NCBI RefSeq assembly: GCF_003856975.1 | Contig: NZ_CP033107.1 | Span: 868,001 to 932,000 of the forward strand | Length of the DNA: 64,000 nt | Origin: Plantibacter sp. PA-3-X8 | GTDB lineage: Bacteria > Actinomycetota > Actinomycetes > Actinomycetales > Microbacteriaceae | Direction: 5' to 3' | In this document: piece by piece, positions 7,648 through 16,761 of the stretch | Position numbering within the stretch: position 1 is the stretch's first letter | Layout: every line of letters starts with the position of its first letter | Translations under genes and position numbers: made by a program | The notes under the pieces: generated by a model | The model's input: the letters and a program-made list of their open reading frames with translations, nothing else | Told to the model about the DNA's origin: nothing | Databases searched by the model: none

Positions 7648-8448
7648 ATGCGCATCGCATCCGGGCAGTTCTCCGCCGGAACGGACATCGACGAGAACCT
7701 CGCCAGCGTGGTCGCCCTGCTCGGTGAGGCCGCGGCGGGTGGCGCCGAACTGCTCGTGCTGCCGGAGATGAGCAGCTACGCCACCTCGGAGCCGCCGAGC
7801 GCGCTCGCCGCGATCGCCCAACCACTCGACGGACCCTTCATCACTGGCGTCGCCGCCGCAGCCGCCGCGCGCTCCCTCCCGACGGTCGTCGGCACCATCG
7901 AGGAGAACCCCGACGGGTTGCCCTACAACACGCTCGTGGCGATCGACGCCGAGGGGGACATCACCGCGACGTACCGGAAGGTGCACCTCTACGACGCCTT
8001 CGGGTACGCGGAGAGCGACGGCATCTCGGCCGGCGAGCTCACCGAACCGTTCGTCCTCGAGCTCGGCGACCTCCGCATCGGTGCCTTCACCTGCTACGAC
8101 CTCCGCTTCCCGGAGAGCGCGCGGCGTCTCATCGACGCCGGCGCCAACGTCATCCTGCTGCCCGCGATGTGGATCGTCGGCCCCGGCAAGGAGGACGCCT
8201 GGACGACCCTCGTGCGCGCCCGGGCCATCGAGAACACCGCCTACGTCGTGAGCGCCAACCAGACCGGCCCGCTCGCCACCGGGAACTCGATCATCGTCGA
8301 CCCGGCCGGCGTCGTCATCGCCGCCGCCGGCGAGGCGCCCGGGGTGGTCTTCGCCGAGCTCGATCCGGCGCGACTCGACGCCGTCCGTGCGCGGGTGCCC
8401 TCGCTCGCCAACCGCCGGTTCACCGTGGTCCCGCGGACCGCCGAATGA
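7648..8448 (+). CDS. Carbon-nitrogen hydrolase (nitrilase superfamily)
   Basis: A 266-residue cytoplasmic amidase-type hydrolase. The catalytic triad is intact: Glu40 in VLPEMSS, Lys111 in YRKVHLYDAFG and Cys149 in TCYDLRFPES. The KVHLYD and CYDLRFPE patterns match the Nit/omega-amidase branch, which hydrolyses linear amides such as 2-oxoglutaramate or deaminated glutathione. Start at 7648 chosen for the GAGG upstream and the MRIASGQF beginning typical of the family. It overlaps the M20 peptidase gene by ATGA, so the two are translationally coupled and may act on related amide or peptide substrates. Exact substrate unknown. Confidence 0.9.
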   Translation: MRIASGQFSAGTDIDENLASVVALLGEAAAGGAELLVLPEMSSYATSEPPSALAAIAQPLDGPFITGVAAAAAARSLPTVVGTIEENPDGLPYNTLVAIDAEGDITATYRKVHLYDAFGYAESDGISAGELTEPFVLELGDLRIGAFTCYDLRFPESARRLIDAGANVILLPAMWIVGPGKEDAWTTLVRARAIENTAYVVSANQTGPLATGNSIIVDPAGVVIAAAGEAPGVVFAELDPARLDAVRARVPSLANRRFTVVPRTAE

Positions 8449-9773
8449 GCGTGGGCGAGCGCGTGAGCGACCCGGTCGGTCTCTCGGAGGTCGTCTCCAT
8501 CACGCGCGACCTCATCCGGATCGACACCTCGAACTACGGCGGCGGGCGTGCCGTCGGCGAGTCCCGCGCGGCCGACCTCGTCGAACGCCTGCTCGGTGAG
8601 GTCGGGATCGTGTGCGAGCGCTTCGAGGCCGAGCCTGGCAGGACGAACCTCGTGGCACGGTGGCCAGGTCGTGACCGCACCCTGCCCGGCCTCCTGCTGC
8701 ACGGGCACCTCGACGTCGTCCCGGTCGACGCGGCAGCATGGACGGTCGACCCGTTCGGTGGCGAGATCGCCGACGGCATGCTGTGGGGCCGCGGTGCCGT
8801 CGACATGAAGAACATGGTGGCGATGATCGTCGCGTCGGTCCGGCGCATGGTGACGGCGGGGGAGCAGCCCGAGCGAGACGTCGTCCTGGCGTTCTTCGCC
8901 GATGAGGAGGCCGGGTGCGTCCTCGGCTCGCAGTGGATGGTGGAGCACCACCCGGAGCAGTTCGCCGGCGTCCGCGACGCGATCAGCGAGGGCGGCGGGT
9001 ACAGCGTCACCCTCGGCGAACGAGCCGACACCCGCGCCTACCTGCTCAACACCGGCGAGAAGGGCGTGCTCTGGTTGCGACTGACCGCCCACGGTGCCGC
9101 CGGTCACGCCTCGCTCGCGAGCCAGGATTCGGCGATCGTCAAGCTCGCCGCCGCGGTCGGCCGGATCGGCGCGCTCGACTGGCCGGTGTCGTTCACCGAG
9201 ACCACGACGCACCTGTTCCAGCGGCTGCGTGAACTGACCGGAGCGTCCTCCGAGCTGTCGCCGTTCGAACTCGCCGCCCTCGTCGGCCCGAGTGCGTCGC
9301 GGCTGCGCGCCGGCCTGCAGAACGTGGCGAACGTCACCATGATCTCCGGCGGGTACAAGGAGAACGTGATCCCCGAGTCCGCGACCGCGACGGTCGACGC
9401 CCGGTTCCTGCCCGGCCAGCGGGACGAGGTCATCGCGCGCATCCGCGAGGCGGCAGGCGAGGGGGTCGACGTCGAGGTCCAGCTGGAACTCATCGCGATG
9501 GAGTCGCCGAACGACGGTGAGCTCGTCTCGGTGATCGAAGCGGTCATCGAGCGGCACGATCCCGGTGCGACCGTGCTCCCGCACCTCATCCCCGGCGGCA
9601 CCGACGCGAAGGCGCTCAGCCGGCTCGGCATCACGGGGTACGGGTTCATCCCGCTCAGGTTGCCGGCGGACTTCGACTTCCCCGGGATGTTCCACGGCGT
9701 CGACGAACGTGTGCCACTCGACGCGCTCGACTTCGGCTGCGCGGTGCTCACGGACATCATCCGCTCCGTCTGA
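8445..9773 (+). CDS. M20 family metallopeptidase
   Basis: A 442-residue M20/ArgE/DapE-type zinc hydrolase. Metal and catalytic residues are visible in LLHGHLDVVP (first His and catalytic Asp), WGRGAVDMKN (bridging Asp) and FFADEEAG (catalytic Glu and ligand Glu). The dimerisation domain holds HGAAGHAS, and the last ligand His is probably in MFHGVDERVP. The start overlaps the nitrilase stop (ATGA, 8445-8448). Family members cleave dipeptides, N-acyl amino acids or carbamoyl groups. The pair with a nitrilase suggests a nitrogen-salvage step, which is inference. Confidence 0.9.
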   Translation: MSVGERVSDPVGLSEVVSITRDLIRIDTSNYGGGRAVGESRAADLVERLLGEVGIVCERFEAEPGRTNLVARWPGRDRTLPGLLLHGHLDVVPVDAAAWTVDPFGGEIADGMLWGRGAVDMKNMVAMIVASVRRMVTAGEQPERDVVLAFFADEEAGCVLGSQWMVEHHPEQFAGVRDAISEGGGYSVTLGERADTRAYLLNTGEKGVLWLRLTAHGAAGHASLASQDSAIVKLAAAVGRIGALDWPVSFTETTTHLFQRLRELTGASSELSPFELAALVGPSASRLRAGLQNVANVTMISGGYKENVIPESATATVDARFLPGQRDEVIARIREAAGEGVDVEVQLELIAMESPNDGELVSVIEAVIERHDPGATVLPHLIPGGTDAKALSRLGITGYGFIPLRLPADFDFPGMFHGVDERVPLDALDFGCAVLTDIIRSV

Positions 9774-9880
9774 CGGGCAGAGGACCGGGGGCCGACCGGT
9801 GTTCGGGTTCGCCGATCGGCCACCCGGAGACGGGTGGCACGGTGTTCAGGCGAGCTCGGGGTCCGCGAGTCTCGGCGGTA

Positions 9881-10597
9881 CTAGCGTGCGGGTGGTGCAG
9901 GCGGCACGGGCGTCGGTGCCGTCGCGAACGGGCCGGAGAGCCTCGCCCACTGCAGCAACATGATGGTCTTCGCGTCGATGATGTCGTCGCCGATGCGCGC
10001 GATCGCGTCGTCGATGTCGAGTTCGAGGAGTTCGATCTCCTCGCCCTCCTCGGCGAGCCCGCCCCAGTCGCCGCGACGCGCAGCGGGGTCGTACTCGGCC
10101 GCGTAGAAGTGCAGGCGCTCGGTCACGGAGCCGGGGCTCATGAAGGCGTCGAACACATGCTGGACGGCCTCGACCGCGAACCCGGTCTCCTCGCGGGCCT
10201 CACGGGCGACCGCCGTCTCAGGATCGTCGTCGTCGAGCAGGCCGGCGGCGGTCTCGATGAGCTCGCCGGTCGGGTGTCCGTTGACGTACGCCGGGTAGCG
10301 GAACTGCCTGGTGAGCAGGACCTTCCGGGAGTCACCGTGGTAGAGCAGGATGGTCGCGCCGTTGCCGCGGTCGTAGGTCTCGCGCTGCTGCGTCGACCAT
10401 GCGCCTGAGCGGTCCTGGACCCGCAGCGTCGTCCGGCGGAGGACGTGCCAGGCGGCGGCGACCAGTTCCACGTCGGTCACCTGGACGCGCGGGTTGCCGG
10501 TGAGGTCGAGACCGGTCCGGTGCAGGCCGGTGCGCCCGCGGGCGTCGGGGAGGTCTCCTCCGGGTTGCGGCTCCCGGACCGTCGTGGAATCGGCCAT
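9881..10597 (-). CDS. Nudix hydrolase, NudK/ADP-ribose pyrophosphatase type
   Basis: A 238-residue protein. The Nudix box is readable as GLLDDDDPETAVAREAREE followed by TGF, with the REAREETG core intact and an Asp where Glu often stands after the first Gly. Upstream LLTRQFRYPAYVNG and ELIETAAG match the NudK/GDP-mannose and ADP-sugar pyrophosphatase branch. The start at 10597 (MADSTTVREP) was chosen because the upstream extension lacks protein-like character. The C-terminus is Ala/Pro-rich. It is convergent with the M20 gene; the gap 9774-9880 holds a weak inverted repeat (GGCCGACCGG and CCGATCGGCC) that may terminate transcription. Confidence 0.88.
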   Translation of the reverse strand: MADSTTVREPQPGGDLPDARGRTGLHRTGLDLTGNPRVQVTDVELVAAAWHVLRRTTLRVQDRSGAWSTQQRETYDRGNGATILLYHGDSRKVLLTRQFRYPAYVNGHPTGELIETAAGLLDDDDPETAVAREAREETGFAVEAVQHVFDAFMSPGSVTERLHFYAAEYDPAARRGDWGGLAEEGEEIELLELDIDDAIARIGDDIIDAKTIMLLQWARLSGPFATAPTPVPPAPPAR

Positions 10598-10786
10598 CCA
10601 TCGAGTGTACGACCGCCCGCGAACGGCATACCAGCGGGGTGTCCCGTGTGCGCCGCTCGGGTGAGCCCTGCTGTGCGCTGCGTCCGATGGTGAATGACGA
10701 CTACTCTTCGGTTTTCGCGGGTTCTGCAACATACTGGTGGGAGCACCGGTCGCGGTCCACGGAGGACCCCCGTCGAAAGGCACTCG

Positions 10787-12217
10787 ATGACGAGCAGCAG
10801 TCCCGCCACCAGCGGCCCCGCCACCAGCGGAGGCACCACGCCTTCAGCGCGGTCGGTCACCTGGGTCGTGACCACCCAGGACGCACCCTGGCAGGAGCAG
10901 GAGCCGCTCGGGTTCGGACGACTCGCGGGGATGCCGAACGTCATGGTCGACGTGATGAACCCCCGGCAGACCGTCGACGGCATCGGCGGGTGCTTCAACG
11001 AACTCGGCTGGACGGCGCCCGGGCTCCTCTCTGAGGAGGACCGCGAGGGCATCCTTGCCGACCTCTTCACGCCGGGCGCTGGACTGAACCTCTCGCTCTG
11101 CCGCATGCCCGTCGGCGCCAACGACTTCTCCACCGACTGGTACTCCTACGACGAGGTCGACGGCGACTTCGACCTCGAGCACTTCAGCATCGACCACGAC
11201 CGCGCGACGCTCGTCCCCTTCATCCAGGCGGCGCAGCGGTACCGGGGCGACCTGCGTCTCTGGGCGTCGCCGTGGAGCCCGCCCACCTGGATGAAGACGA
11301 ACGGGCACTACGCGGCTGCACGCCCCTGGGCGGGGTCGGACGTCGACAACGGCATCCGCGACGACCAGCTGGGCTCAGAGGGGACCGATCTGTTCACCCT
11401 CGAAGACCGCTACCTCGAGACCTACGCCCGGTACTTCGCCCGCTTCGTCGAGGCCTACGGCGAGGAGGGCATCCGCGTCGAGATGGTCATGCCGCAGAAC
11501 GAGTTCAATTCGGCGCAGGTGTTCCCGAGCTGCGTGTGGACGGCCGAGGGGCTCGCGCGGTTCATCGCCGTCCTCGGCCCGGAGATGGACCGTCTCGGAG
11601 TGCGGGTCTTCCTCGGCACGCAGGAGCGGCCTCACGACGCGCAGATCGAGACCGTGCTCCGGGATCCGGCGGCCGGCCCGTGGGTCGCCGGAGTCGGATT
11701 CCAGTGGGCAGGCAAGGGAGCGATCGCCGCCGTGCATCACGCCCACCCCGACCTCGCGCTCTACCAGACCGAGCAGGAGTGCGGCGACGGACGGAACGAC
11801 TGGCGTTTCGTGCGGCACACCTGGGGACTCATGCGCCACTTCTTCATGAACGGCGCGCAGGCCTACACGTACTGGAACCTCGCGCTCACCGAGGGCGGGG
11901 TCAGCCGCTGGGGCTGGGCGCAGAACTCGCTCGTCGTGGTGGATCCCGAGACCCGGACCTTCCGTTACACGCACGAGTACTTCCTCATGCGGCACCTGGG
12001 GCACTTCCTGCAGCCGGGGGCACAGCGGCTCGCGACGATGAGCTGGACCGGGCACGAGAACCTGCTCGCCTTCCGCAACCCGGACGGCGGCGTCGTGCTC
12101 GTGATGCAGAACGACCTCGGCGAACCGCTCCCCGTGCAGATCGTGGTGGGCGACGACGTCATCACGCCGACCCTGCCGTCAGACTCCTTCGCGACGCTCG
12201 TCATCCCACCCGCCTGA
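10787..12217 (+). CDS. GH30-family glycosyl hydrolase
   Basis: A 476-residue protein matching glucosylceramidase-type GH30. The acid/base Glu239 lies in VEMVMPQNEFNS and the probable nucleophile Glu329 in YQTEQECGD. A C-terminal beta domain ends with LLAFRNPDGGVVLVMQND, as in the family. There is no signal peptide: the N-terminus is a Ser/Thr/Pro/Gly-rich stretch (MTSSSPATSG...), so the enzyme is probably intracellular and acts on imported beta-glycosides. An AAAGG lies 8 nt before the ATG at 10787. Family members cleave beta-glucosides, beta-xylosides or beta-fucosides; which one cannot be told here. Confidence 0.88.
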   Translation: MTSSSPATSGPATSGGTTPSARSVTWVVTTQDAPWQEQEPLGFGRLAGMPNVMVDVMNPRQTVDGIGGCFNELGWTAPGLLSEEDREGILADLFTPGAGLNLSLCRMPVGANDFSTDWYSYDEVDGDFDLEHFSIDHDRATLVPFIQAAQRYRGDLRLWASPWSPPTWMKTNGHYAAARPWAGSDVDNGIRDDQLGSEGTDLFTLEDRYLETYARYFARFVEAYGEEGIRVEMVMPQNEFNSAQVFPSCVWTAEGLARFIAVLGPEMDRLGVRVFLGTQERPHDAQIETVLRDPAAGPWVAGVGFQWAGKGAIAAVHHAHPDLALYQTEQECGDGRNDWRFVRHTWGLMRHFFMNGAQAYTYWNLALTEGGVSRWGWAQNSLVVVDPETRTFRYTHEYFLMRHLGHFLQPGAQRLATMSWTGHENLLAFRNPDGGVVLVMQNDLGEPLPVQIVVGDDVITPTLPSDSFATLVIPPA

Positions 12218-12300
12218 CCGTCGGTGCCGGAGCCACCCCTTGTGGGCGGTCGCCTCTGCGGCCTAGCCTCTCGCGTACCGGCACCGGCGACGGAGGACAC

Positions 12301-12870
12301 ATGGGCAGGCTCATCTACTCGGCGATCAGCTCGCTCGACGGCTACCTCGCCGATGAGGAGGGCCACTTCGACTGGAGCGCACCGGACGCCGAGGTGCACG
12401 CCTTCGTGAACGAGCTCTCCCGGCCGATCGGCACCTACCTGTTCGGCCGACGCATGTACGAGATCATGACGTTCTGGGAGACGGCGGACGAGCTGCCGGA
12501 CGAGCCCCGCGAGATCGCGGACTTCGCGGCTCTGTGGCTCGCTGCCGACAAGGTCGTGTACTCGACGTCGCTCGACGCGGTCTCGACGGCCCGGACGACG
12601 CTCGAGCGATCGTTCGATCCGGAGGCCGTGCGCCGGTGGAAGGCGGAATCGGACCGCGACCTCAGCGTCGGCGGCCCACACCTCGCAGCCGAGGCGATCG
12701 CCGCGGGGCTCGTCGACGAGGTGCAGTTGTTCCTCTCGCCGGTGATCGTCGGCGGCGGCTTGCGTGCACTGCCGGCCAACCTCCGGCGGCGTCTGGAACT
12801 CGTCGACGAGCGTCGCTTCGAGGCCGGCGTCGTCCACCTCCGCTACACCGTCACCGGCGAGCCCGTCTGA
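12301..12870 (+). CDS. Dihydrofolate reductase-like (RibD_C) protein
   Basis: A 189-residue protein of the RibD C-terminal/DHFR-like fold. It begins GRLIYSAISSLDGYLAD, the family's first strand and catalytic loop, has YLFGRRMYE in the NADPH-binding part and VQLFLSPVIVGGG near the end. GGAGGA stands 5 nt before the ATG. Such small proteins are widespread in Actinobacteria and are mostly uncharacterised NADPH-dependent reductases; true DHFR activity should not be assumed. A second family member lies at 38908-39474. Confidence 0.88.
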   Translation: MGRLIYSAISSLDGYLADEEGHFDWSAPDAEVHAFVNELSRPIGTYLFGRRMYEIMTFWETADELPDEPREIADFAALWLAADKVVYSTSLDAVSTARTTLERSFDPEAVRRWKAESDRDLSVGGPHLAAEAIAAGLVDEVQLFLSPVIVGGGLRALPANLRRRLELVDERRFEAGVVHLRYTVTGEPV

Positions 12871-12895
12871 GTCGGCAGCGCGGCCAGCTCGCCCC

Positions 12896-13060
12896 GCGCA
12901 CAACTCCTGCTCCTCCGAGGCGGTGATCCCCGCCCGCGCGCACAACTCCTGCTTGGAGCCGTGCGGCTCACCCGACACGCCGGGGCGTGCGGCGACGCGG
13001 CGCGATCAGCAGGAGTTGCGCACGGGCGGGGATCGGCGCCGAGCGTCAAGCAGGAGTTTC
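12896..13060. repeat. Family B compound palindrome
   Basis: The gap between the DHFR-like gene and the thiolase is filled by nested repeats. GCGCACAACTCCTGC occurs at 12896-12910 and again at 12938-12952; GCAGGAGTT recurs inverted at 13009-13017 and, less exactly, near 13050. The inner pair extends to ~27 bp arms (12925-12952 and 13009-13034) that also share GATCCCCGCCCG and CGGGCGGGGATC. The centre contains GACACGCCGGGGCG (12974-12987), also present in the 22207-22293 element. It lies between convergent genes and may terminate both. Confidence 0.8.
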
Positions 13061-13067
13061 GGACGGA

Positions 13068-14240
13068 TCAGACGGCCTCGAGGATGATCGCGGAGCCCTG
13101 GCCGCCGCCACCGCAGATGCCGGCTGCACCGATCGAACCTGAGCCGGCGGCGGCGAGGCGCCGGGCGAGGTGCCCGACGATCCGGGTGCCGGAGGCGCCG
13201 ATCGGGTGACCCAGGGCGATCGCGCCGCCGTTCGCGTTGACGATCGCAGGATCGACCCCCAGTTCGTCGGTCGAGTGGACCGACACGGCGGCGAACGCCT
13301 CGTTGATCTCGACCGCTGCGAGGTCGCCCGTCGTGTGGGAGGTCTTCGCGAGGGCGGCGACGATCGCGTTCGACGGCTGGGCGTGCAGGCTCACATCGGG
13401 TCCGGCGACGAGCGCGTGCGCGACGACCCGGGCGATCGGGGTGAGTCCCCGGGCTGCAGCCGCCTCCTCGCTCATGAGCACGACCGCGGCCGCTCCGTCG
13501 GTGATCTGGGAGGAGTTGCCCGCGGTGATCGTCCCCTCGCCGCCGAACGCGGGACGCAGCCCGGCCAGCGACTCGGCGGTGGTGTCGGCGCGGAGTCCGT
13601 CATCGGCGCTCACGACCGTCGGACCCTTGCGCCCCGGCACGGAGAAGGGTTCGATCTCCTCGGCCTGGACGTCCGCCGCTGCCGCGAGCCGCTGGTGCGA
13701 GCCGGCCGCCCAAGCGTCCTGCTCCGGGCGTGCGATGCCGAGTGAGCCGTTGCGCTCCTCGGTGGACGACCCCATCGACCGGTGCTCGAATGCATCGGTC
13801 AGCCCGTCGTGATCGAGGGTGTCGACCAGCTCGATGGCGCCGTAGCGCTTGCCGGCGCGCGAGCCCGACCAGGCGTGCGGGGCGAGGCTCATCGACTCCT
13901 GGCCGAGCGCGACGACGACGTCGACCTCGCCGGCGTCGATGAGACGCGTGCCGGTGACGATCGCCTCCATGCCGGAGAGGCACACGGCGTTGACGGTGAT
14001 GGCGGGGACGGTGAAGGGGATGTCGGCCCCGACGGCGGACTGCCGGGCGGGGTTCTGGCCGGCCGCGCCCTGCAGCACCTGGCCGGCGATGACCTGCTGC
14101 ACGTCGGCGGCGTCGACTCCTGCCCGGGACAGGGCCGCGCGGATGGCGTGGGCGCCGAGCTCGGTGGCCGGCACGGACGCGAACGCCCCGTTGAACTTCA
14201 CGAACGGGGTGCGGGCGTACCCGACGATGACGGTGCTCAT
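13068..14240 (-). CDS. Acetyl-CoA C-acyltransferase (thiolase)
   Basis: A 390-residue thiolase. The acyl-accepting Cys87 is in [10 protein letters not shown], the catalytic His lies in [14 protein letters not shown], and the C-terminal base Cys in [11 protein letters not shown]. Length and motifs fit acetyl-CoA acetyltransferase or beta-ketoadipyl-CoA thiolase. It overlaps the preceding CoA-transferase beta gene by ATGA (14237-14240), giving the operon alpha, beta, thiolase on the minus strand. Together the three would activate a 3-oxo acid with CoA and cleave it to acyl-CoA plus acetyl-CoA. Either acetoacetate use or the end of the beta-ketoadipate pathway fits; no other pca genes are nearby. 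Confidence 0.92.
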   Translation of the reverse strand: MSTVIVGYARTPFVKFNGAFASVPATELGAHAIRAALSRAGVDAADVQQVIAGQVLQGAAGQNPARQSAVGADIPFTVPAITVNAVCLSGMEAIVTGTRLIDAGEVDVVVALGQESMSLAPHAWSGSRAGKRYGAIELVDTLDHDGLTDAFEHRSMGSSTEERNGSLGIARPEQDAWAAGSHQRLAAAADVQAEEIEPFSVPGRKGPTVVSADDGLRADTTAESLAGLRPAFGGEGTITAGNSSQITDGAAAVVLMSEEAAAARGLTPIARVVAHALVAGPDVSLHAQPSNAIVAALAKTSHTTGDLAAVEINEAFAAVSVHSTDELGVDPAIVNANGGAIALGHPIGASGTRIVGHLARRLAAAGSGSIGAAGICGGGGQGSAIILEAV

Positions 14241-14929
14241 GCGTGTGCCTCCTGAGGCGTGGCGGGTGCGGTCGGCACCTCGCCGGTGGTGGTGGGGTCG
14301 AGTTCGACGGAGAACTCCGCGCCCGTCAGGGTGCGCAGTTCACCGACGCTCGTGTCGGGCGCGAACGCCCGCAGGACGAGCGCCCCCCCGACGATATCGA
14401 AGACGGCGCGGTCGCTGATGATCCGGTCGACGACACCGACGCCGGTGAGCGGGAGATCGCACTGTTCGACGATCTTCGGGCTGCCGTCCTTCGCGACGTG
14501 CTCGGTGACGACCACCACCCGCGGCGTCCCGGCGACCAGGTCCATCGCGCCGCCCATGCCCTTGACGAGCTTGCCGGGGATCGTCCAGTTCGCGAGGTCG
14601 CCCGCACCCGAGACCTGGAGCGCGCCGAGGATGGCCAGCTGCACGTGACCGCCGCGGATCATGCCGAACGAGGTCGCCGAGTCGAAGTAGCTCCCGCCGT
14701 CGAGGAGCGTGACCGTCTGTTTGCCGGCATTGATGAGGTCGGCGTCCTCCTCACCGTCGATCGGGAACGGACCCATGCCGAGGAGGCCGTTCTCGCTCTG
14801 CAGCGTGACGTGGACCCCCGGCGGGACGTGGTTCGCGACGAGCGTGGGGATGCCGATGCCGAGGTTCACGTACTCGCCGTCGCGGAGTTCGGTCGCCGCG
14901 ATCGCGGCCATGTCGTCTCTCGTCCACAT
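14237..14929 (-). CDS. 3-oxoacid CoA-transferase subunit B
   Basis: A 230-residue subunit of the SCOT/PcaJ/AtoA type. It starts with the family pattern [20 protein letters not shown] and carries the catalytic Glu46 in [25 protein letters not shown] is also conserved. It transfers CoA from succinyl-CoA to a 3-oxo acid (acetoacetate or 3-oxoadipate) in complex with the adjacent subunit A. The last ~20 residues are a Pro/Ala/Thr-rich extension. The stop overlaps the thiolase start; subunit A ends 5 nt upstream, so all three genes form one operon. Confidence 0.92.
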   Translation of the reverse strand: MWTRDDMAAIAATELRDGEYVNLGIGIPTLVANHVPPGVHVTLQSENGLLGMGPFPIDGEEDADLINAGKQTVTLLDGGSYFDSATSFGMIRGGHVQLAILGALQVSGAGDLANWTIPGKLVKGMGGAMDLVAGTPRVVVVTEHVAKDGSPKIVEQCDLPLTGVGVVDRIISDRAVFDIVGGALVLRAFAPDTSVGELRTLTGAEFSVELDPTTTGEVPTAPATPQEAHA

Positions 14930-14934
14930 GATGA

Positions 14935-15660
14935 TCAGGCTCCTGCCGGTGTCGTGGTGGCGGCCGCCGGACGGACGGTGCGCTGTTCGATGTCCTTCAC
15001 CCGCGGCGTCGCCGTGACGAGGCGCTGGACGAAGATGCCGGGGGTGACGACGGTGTTCGGATCGAGGTAGCCGTCCTCGAGGACCTCCTCGGCCTCGGCG
15101 ATCGTCAGTCGGCCGGCAGTCGCGACGATCGGGTTGAAGTTCCGTGCCGTGTGGCGGAAGACGAGGTTGCCCTCGCGGTCCGCGCGGAACGCGTGCACGA
15201 GGGCCACGTCGGCGACGATGCCGCGCTCGAGGACGTAGGTCTCCCCGTCGAAGACCTCCGTCGGCTTGCCCTCGGCGACCGGGGTGCCGACGCCGGTCTT
15301 CGTGTAGAACCCGGCGATACCGGCGCCGCCCGCGCGCAGCCGCTCGGCGAGCGTGCCCTGCGGGGTGAACTCGACCTCGAGCTCACCGTCGAGGAACTGC
15401 TTGGCGAAGAGCTTGTTCTCGCCCACGTACGACGCGACGACCTTCCGCACCTGTCGGTTCTCGAGGAGGATGCCGAGGCCTTTGCCGTCGACGCCCATGT
15501 TGTTGGAGACGATCGTGAGGTCGGTGGCGCCCGTGTCCCGGAGCGCCTCGATGAGGTCGGTCGGGTTGCCGCTCAGGCCGAACCCGCCGACCGCGATCGT
15601 CGCTCCGTCCCGAACGACCTCGTGTAATGCCTCGGCGGCGCTCGACCAGTGTTTCGTCAT
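14935..15660 (-). CDS. 3-oxoacid CoA-transferase subunit A
   Basis: A 241-residue subunit of the SCOT/PcaI/AtoD type. The CoA-binding loop is in [17 protein letters not shown] and [11 protein letters not shown] is the usual following motif; [20 protein letters not shown] is also characteristic. The start at 15660 has GGGAG 4 nt upstream. It is the first gene of the three-gene operon and is divergent from an IclR regulator, the usual arrangement for CoA-transferase or beta-ketoadipate genes. The C-terminus is Ala/Thr/Pro-rich, like its partner's. Confidence 0.92.
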   Translation of the reverse strand: MTKHWSSAAEALHEVVRDGATIAVGGFGLSGNPTDLIEALRDTGATDLTIVSNNMGVDGKGLGILLENRQVRKVVASYVGENKLFAKQFLDGELEVEFTPQGTLAERLRAGGAGIAGFYTKTGVGTPVAEGKPTEVFDGETYVLERGIVADVALVHAFRADREGNLVFRHTARNFNPIVATAGRLTIAEAEEVLEDGYLDPNTVVTPGIFVQRLVTATPRVKDIEQRTVRPAAATTTPAGA

Positions 15661-15691
15661 GTCACTCCCTAGTGGATGGCGGGCCGACCTG

Positions 15692-15701
15692 ACCATATGG
15701 T
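15692..15701. promoter_or_regulatory. Perfect 10-bp palindrome, candidate IclR operator
   Basis: ACCATATGGT is its own reverse complement and lies 32 nt upstream of the CoA-transferase start, in the gap shared with the divergent iclR-type gene. A short AT-rich palindrome here is a plausible operator; this is inference from position. Confidence 0.45.
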
Positions 15702-15844
15702 GGCACTGGCCGCTCGTCTCTCCTGTAGTCAGTCACAGCCGTCCTGCGGTGTCAAAGGTGGCATGGGGCCCGATCCCGGATTCACTCATGACGTGGTCCC
15801 GGCTGCGGCGTAGGCTCACCATGTGGACAAACTGGGGGTACGAC

Positions 15845-16606
15845 GTGGCTGAGGGGATGCGCGGCGCCCAGGTCGTCTCGCGCGTGAGCCGGATCCTGAA
15901 GATCGTGTCGGAGCATCCCGGTGGTGCGTCGTCTTCGGCGGTGGCCGCGGCCGCCGGGCTCACCCGGCCGACGGCACACCGCCTGCTCGCCTCGCTCGCC
16001 GCCGAGGGCTTCCTCGACCACGACGTCCGCGCCGCCCGGTGGCACCTCGGCCCGGAGCTGTTCCTCCTCGGATCGCTCGCGGCGGAGCGGTACGACGTCG
16101 CCGAGCTCGCCCGGGAGAGCGTGCGGATCCTCGCGCACGAGAGCGGCGAGAGCGCGTTCCTGTCTGTGCGCCGCGGCTTCGAGACCGTGTGTCTGCTACG
16201 TGAGGAGGGGAGTTTCCCGGTGCGGTCGTTCGTCCTGACCGAGGGTGTCCGCTTCCCGCTGGGGGTCGCGTCGGCGGGGCTGGCGATCCTCGCGTTCTCG
16301 AGCGACGAGGAGATCGACGACTGCCTGGGCCGCGTCGACCTCGTCGAGCGGTGGGGTGGGGCCCACGCCGCCGACCGCGTGCGCGAGCGGATCCGCGAGA
16401 CGCGCGAGCGCGGGTACGCCGTGAACCCGGCGCTCATCCTCGAGGGCAGCTGGGGCATGGGCGCGGCGGTCTTCGATGCGGCGGGGAAGCCCGCCTGGGC
16501 GCCCAGTCTCACCGGGATCGAATCCCGGTTCCGGCCTGAGCGCCAGGCGTTCCTCGGTGGCCTGCTGCTGGAGCAGGCGCACGAGCTGTCGAAGCGGCTC
16601 CGCTGA
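15845..16606 (+). CDS. IclR-family transcriptional regulator
   Basis: A 253-residue protein with an N-terminal winged helix (SSAVAAAAGLTRPTAHRLLA) and a C-terminal IclR effector domain (FPLGVASAGLAILAF; RETRERGYAVNP; GMGAAVFDAAG). I chose GTG at 15845 because GGGGG stands about 5 nt upstream and a TAGGCT -10 box at 15811-15816 would give a short leader. An in-frame ATG at 15821 would start only 4 nt after that box. The divergent CoA-transferase/thiolase operon is the obvious target, by analogy with PcaR/CatR-type regulators. The effector may be a pathway acid. Confidence 0.88.
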   Translation: MAEGMRGAQVVSRVSRILKIVSEHPGGASSSAVAAAAGLTRPTAHRLLASLAAEGFLDHDVRAARWHLGPELFLLGSLAAERYDVAELARESVRILAHESGESAFLSVRRGFETVCLLREEGSFPVRSFVLTEGVRFPLGVASAGLAILAFSSDEEIDDCLGRVDLVERWGGAHAADRVRERIRETRERGYAVNPALILEGSWGMGAAVFDAAGKPAWAPSLTGIESRFRPERQAFLGGLLLEQAHELSKRLR

Positions 16607-16613
16607 GCCGGGT

Positions 16614-16750
16614 GGTCGGTCCCTGAGCTGCGCTGCACTTCGACAAGCTCAGTGACCGGGTGGCCGCTCCGTGACCGGCGGCGCGGTTCCTGAGCCTGTC
16701 GAAGGGCGCACTTCGACAAGCTCAGTGACCGGAAGGAAGCGTCAGTGACC
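16614..16750. repeat. Family A intergenic repeats
   Basis: Alternating inverted copies: GGTCCCTGAG (16618-16627), CTTCGACAAGCTCAGTGACC (16638-16657), TTCCTGAGCCTGTCGAAG (16687-16704) and CTTCGACAAGCTCAGTGACC again (16711-16730). Facing copies can pair as hairpins. They lie between convergent iclR-type and aldo/keto reductase genes and fill the whole gap. Confidence 0.88.
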
Positions 16751-16761
16751 GCGCGTCCGGG

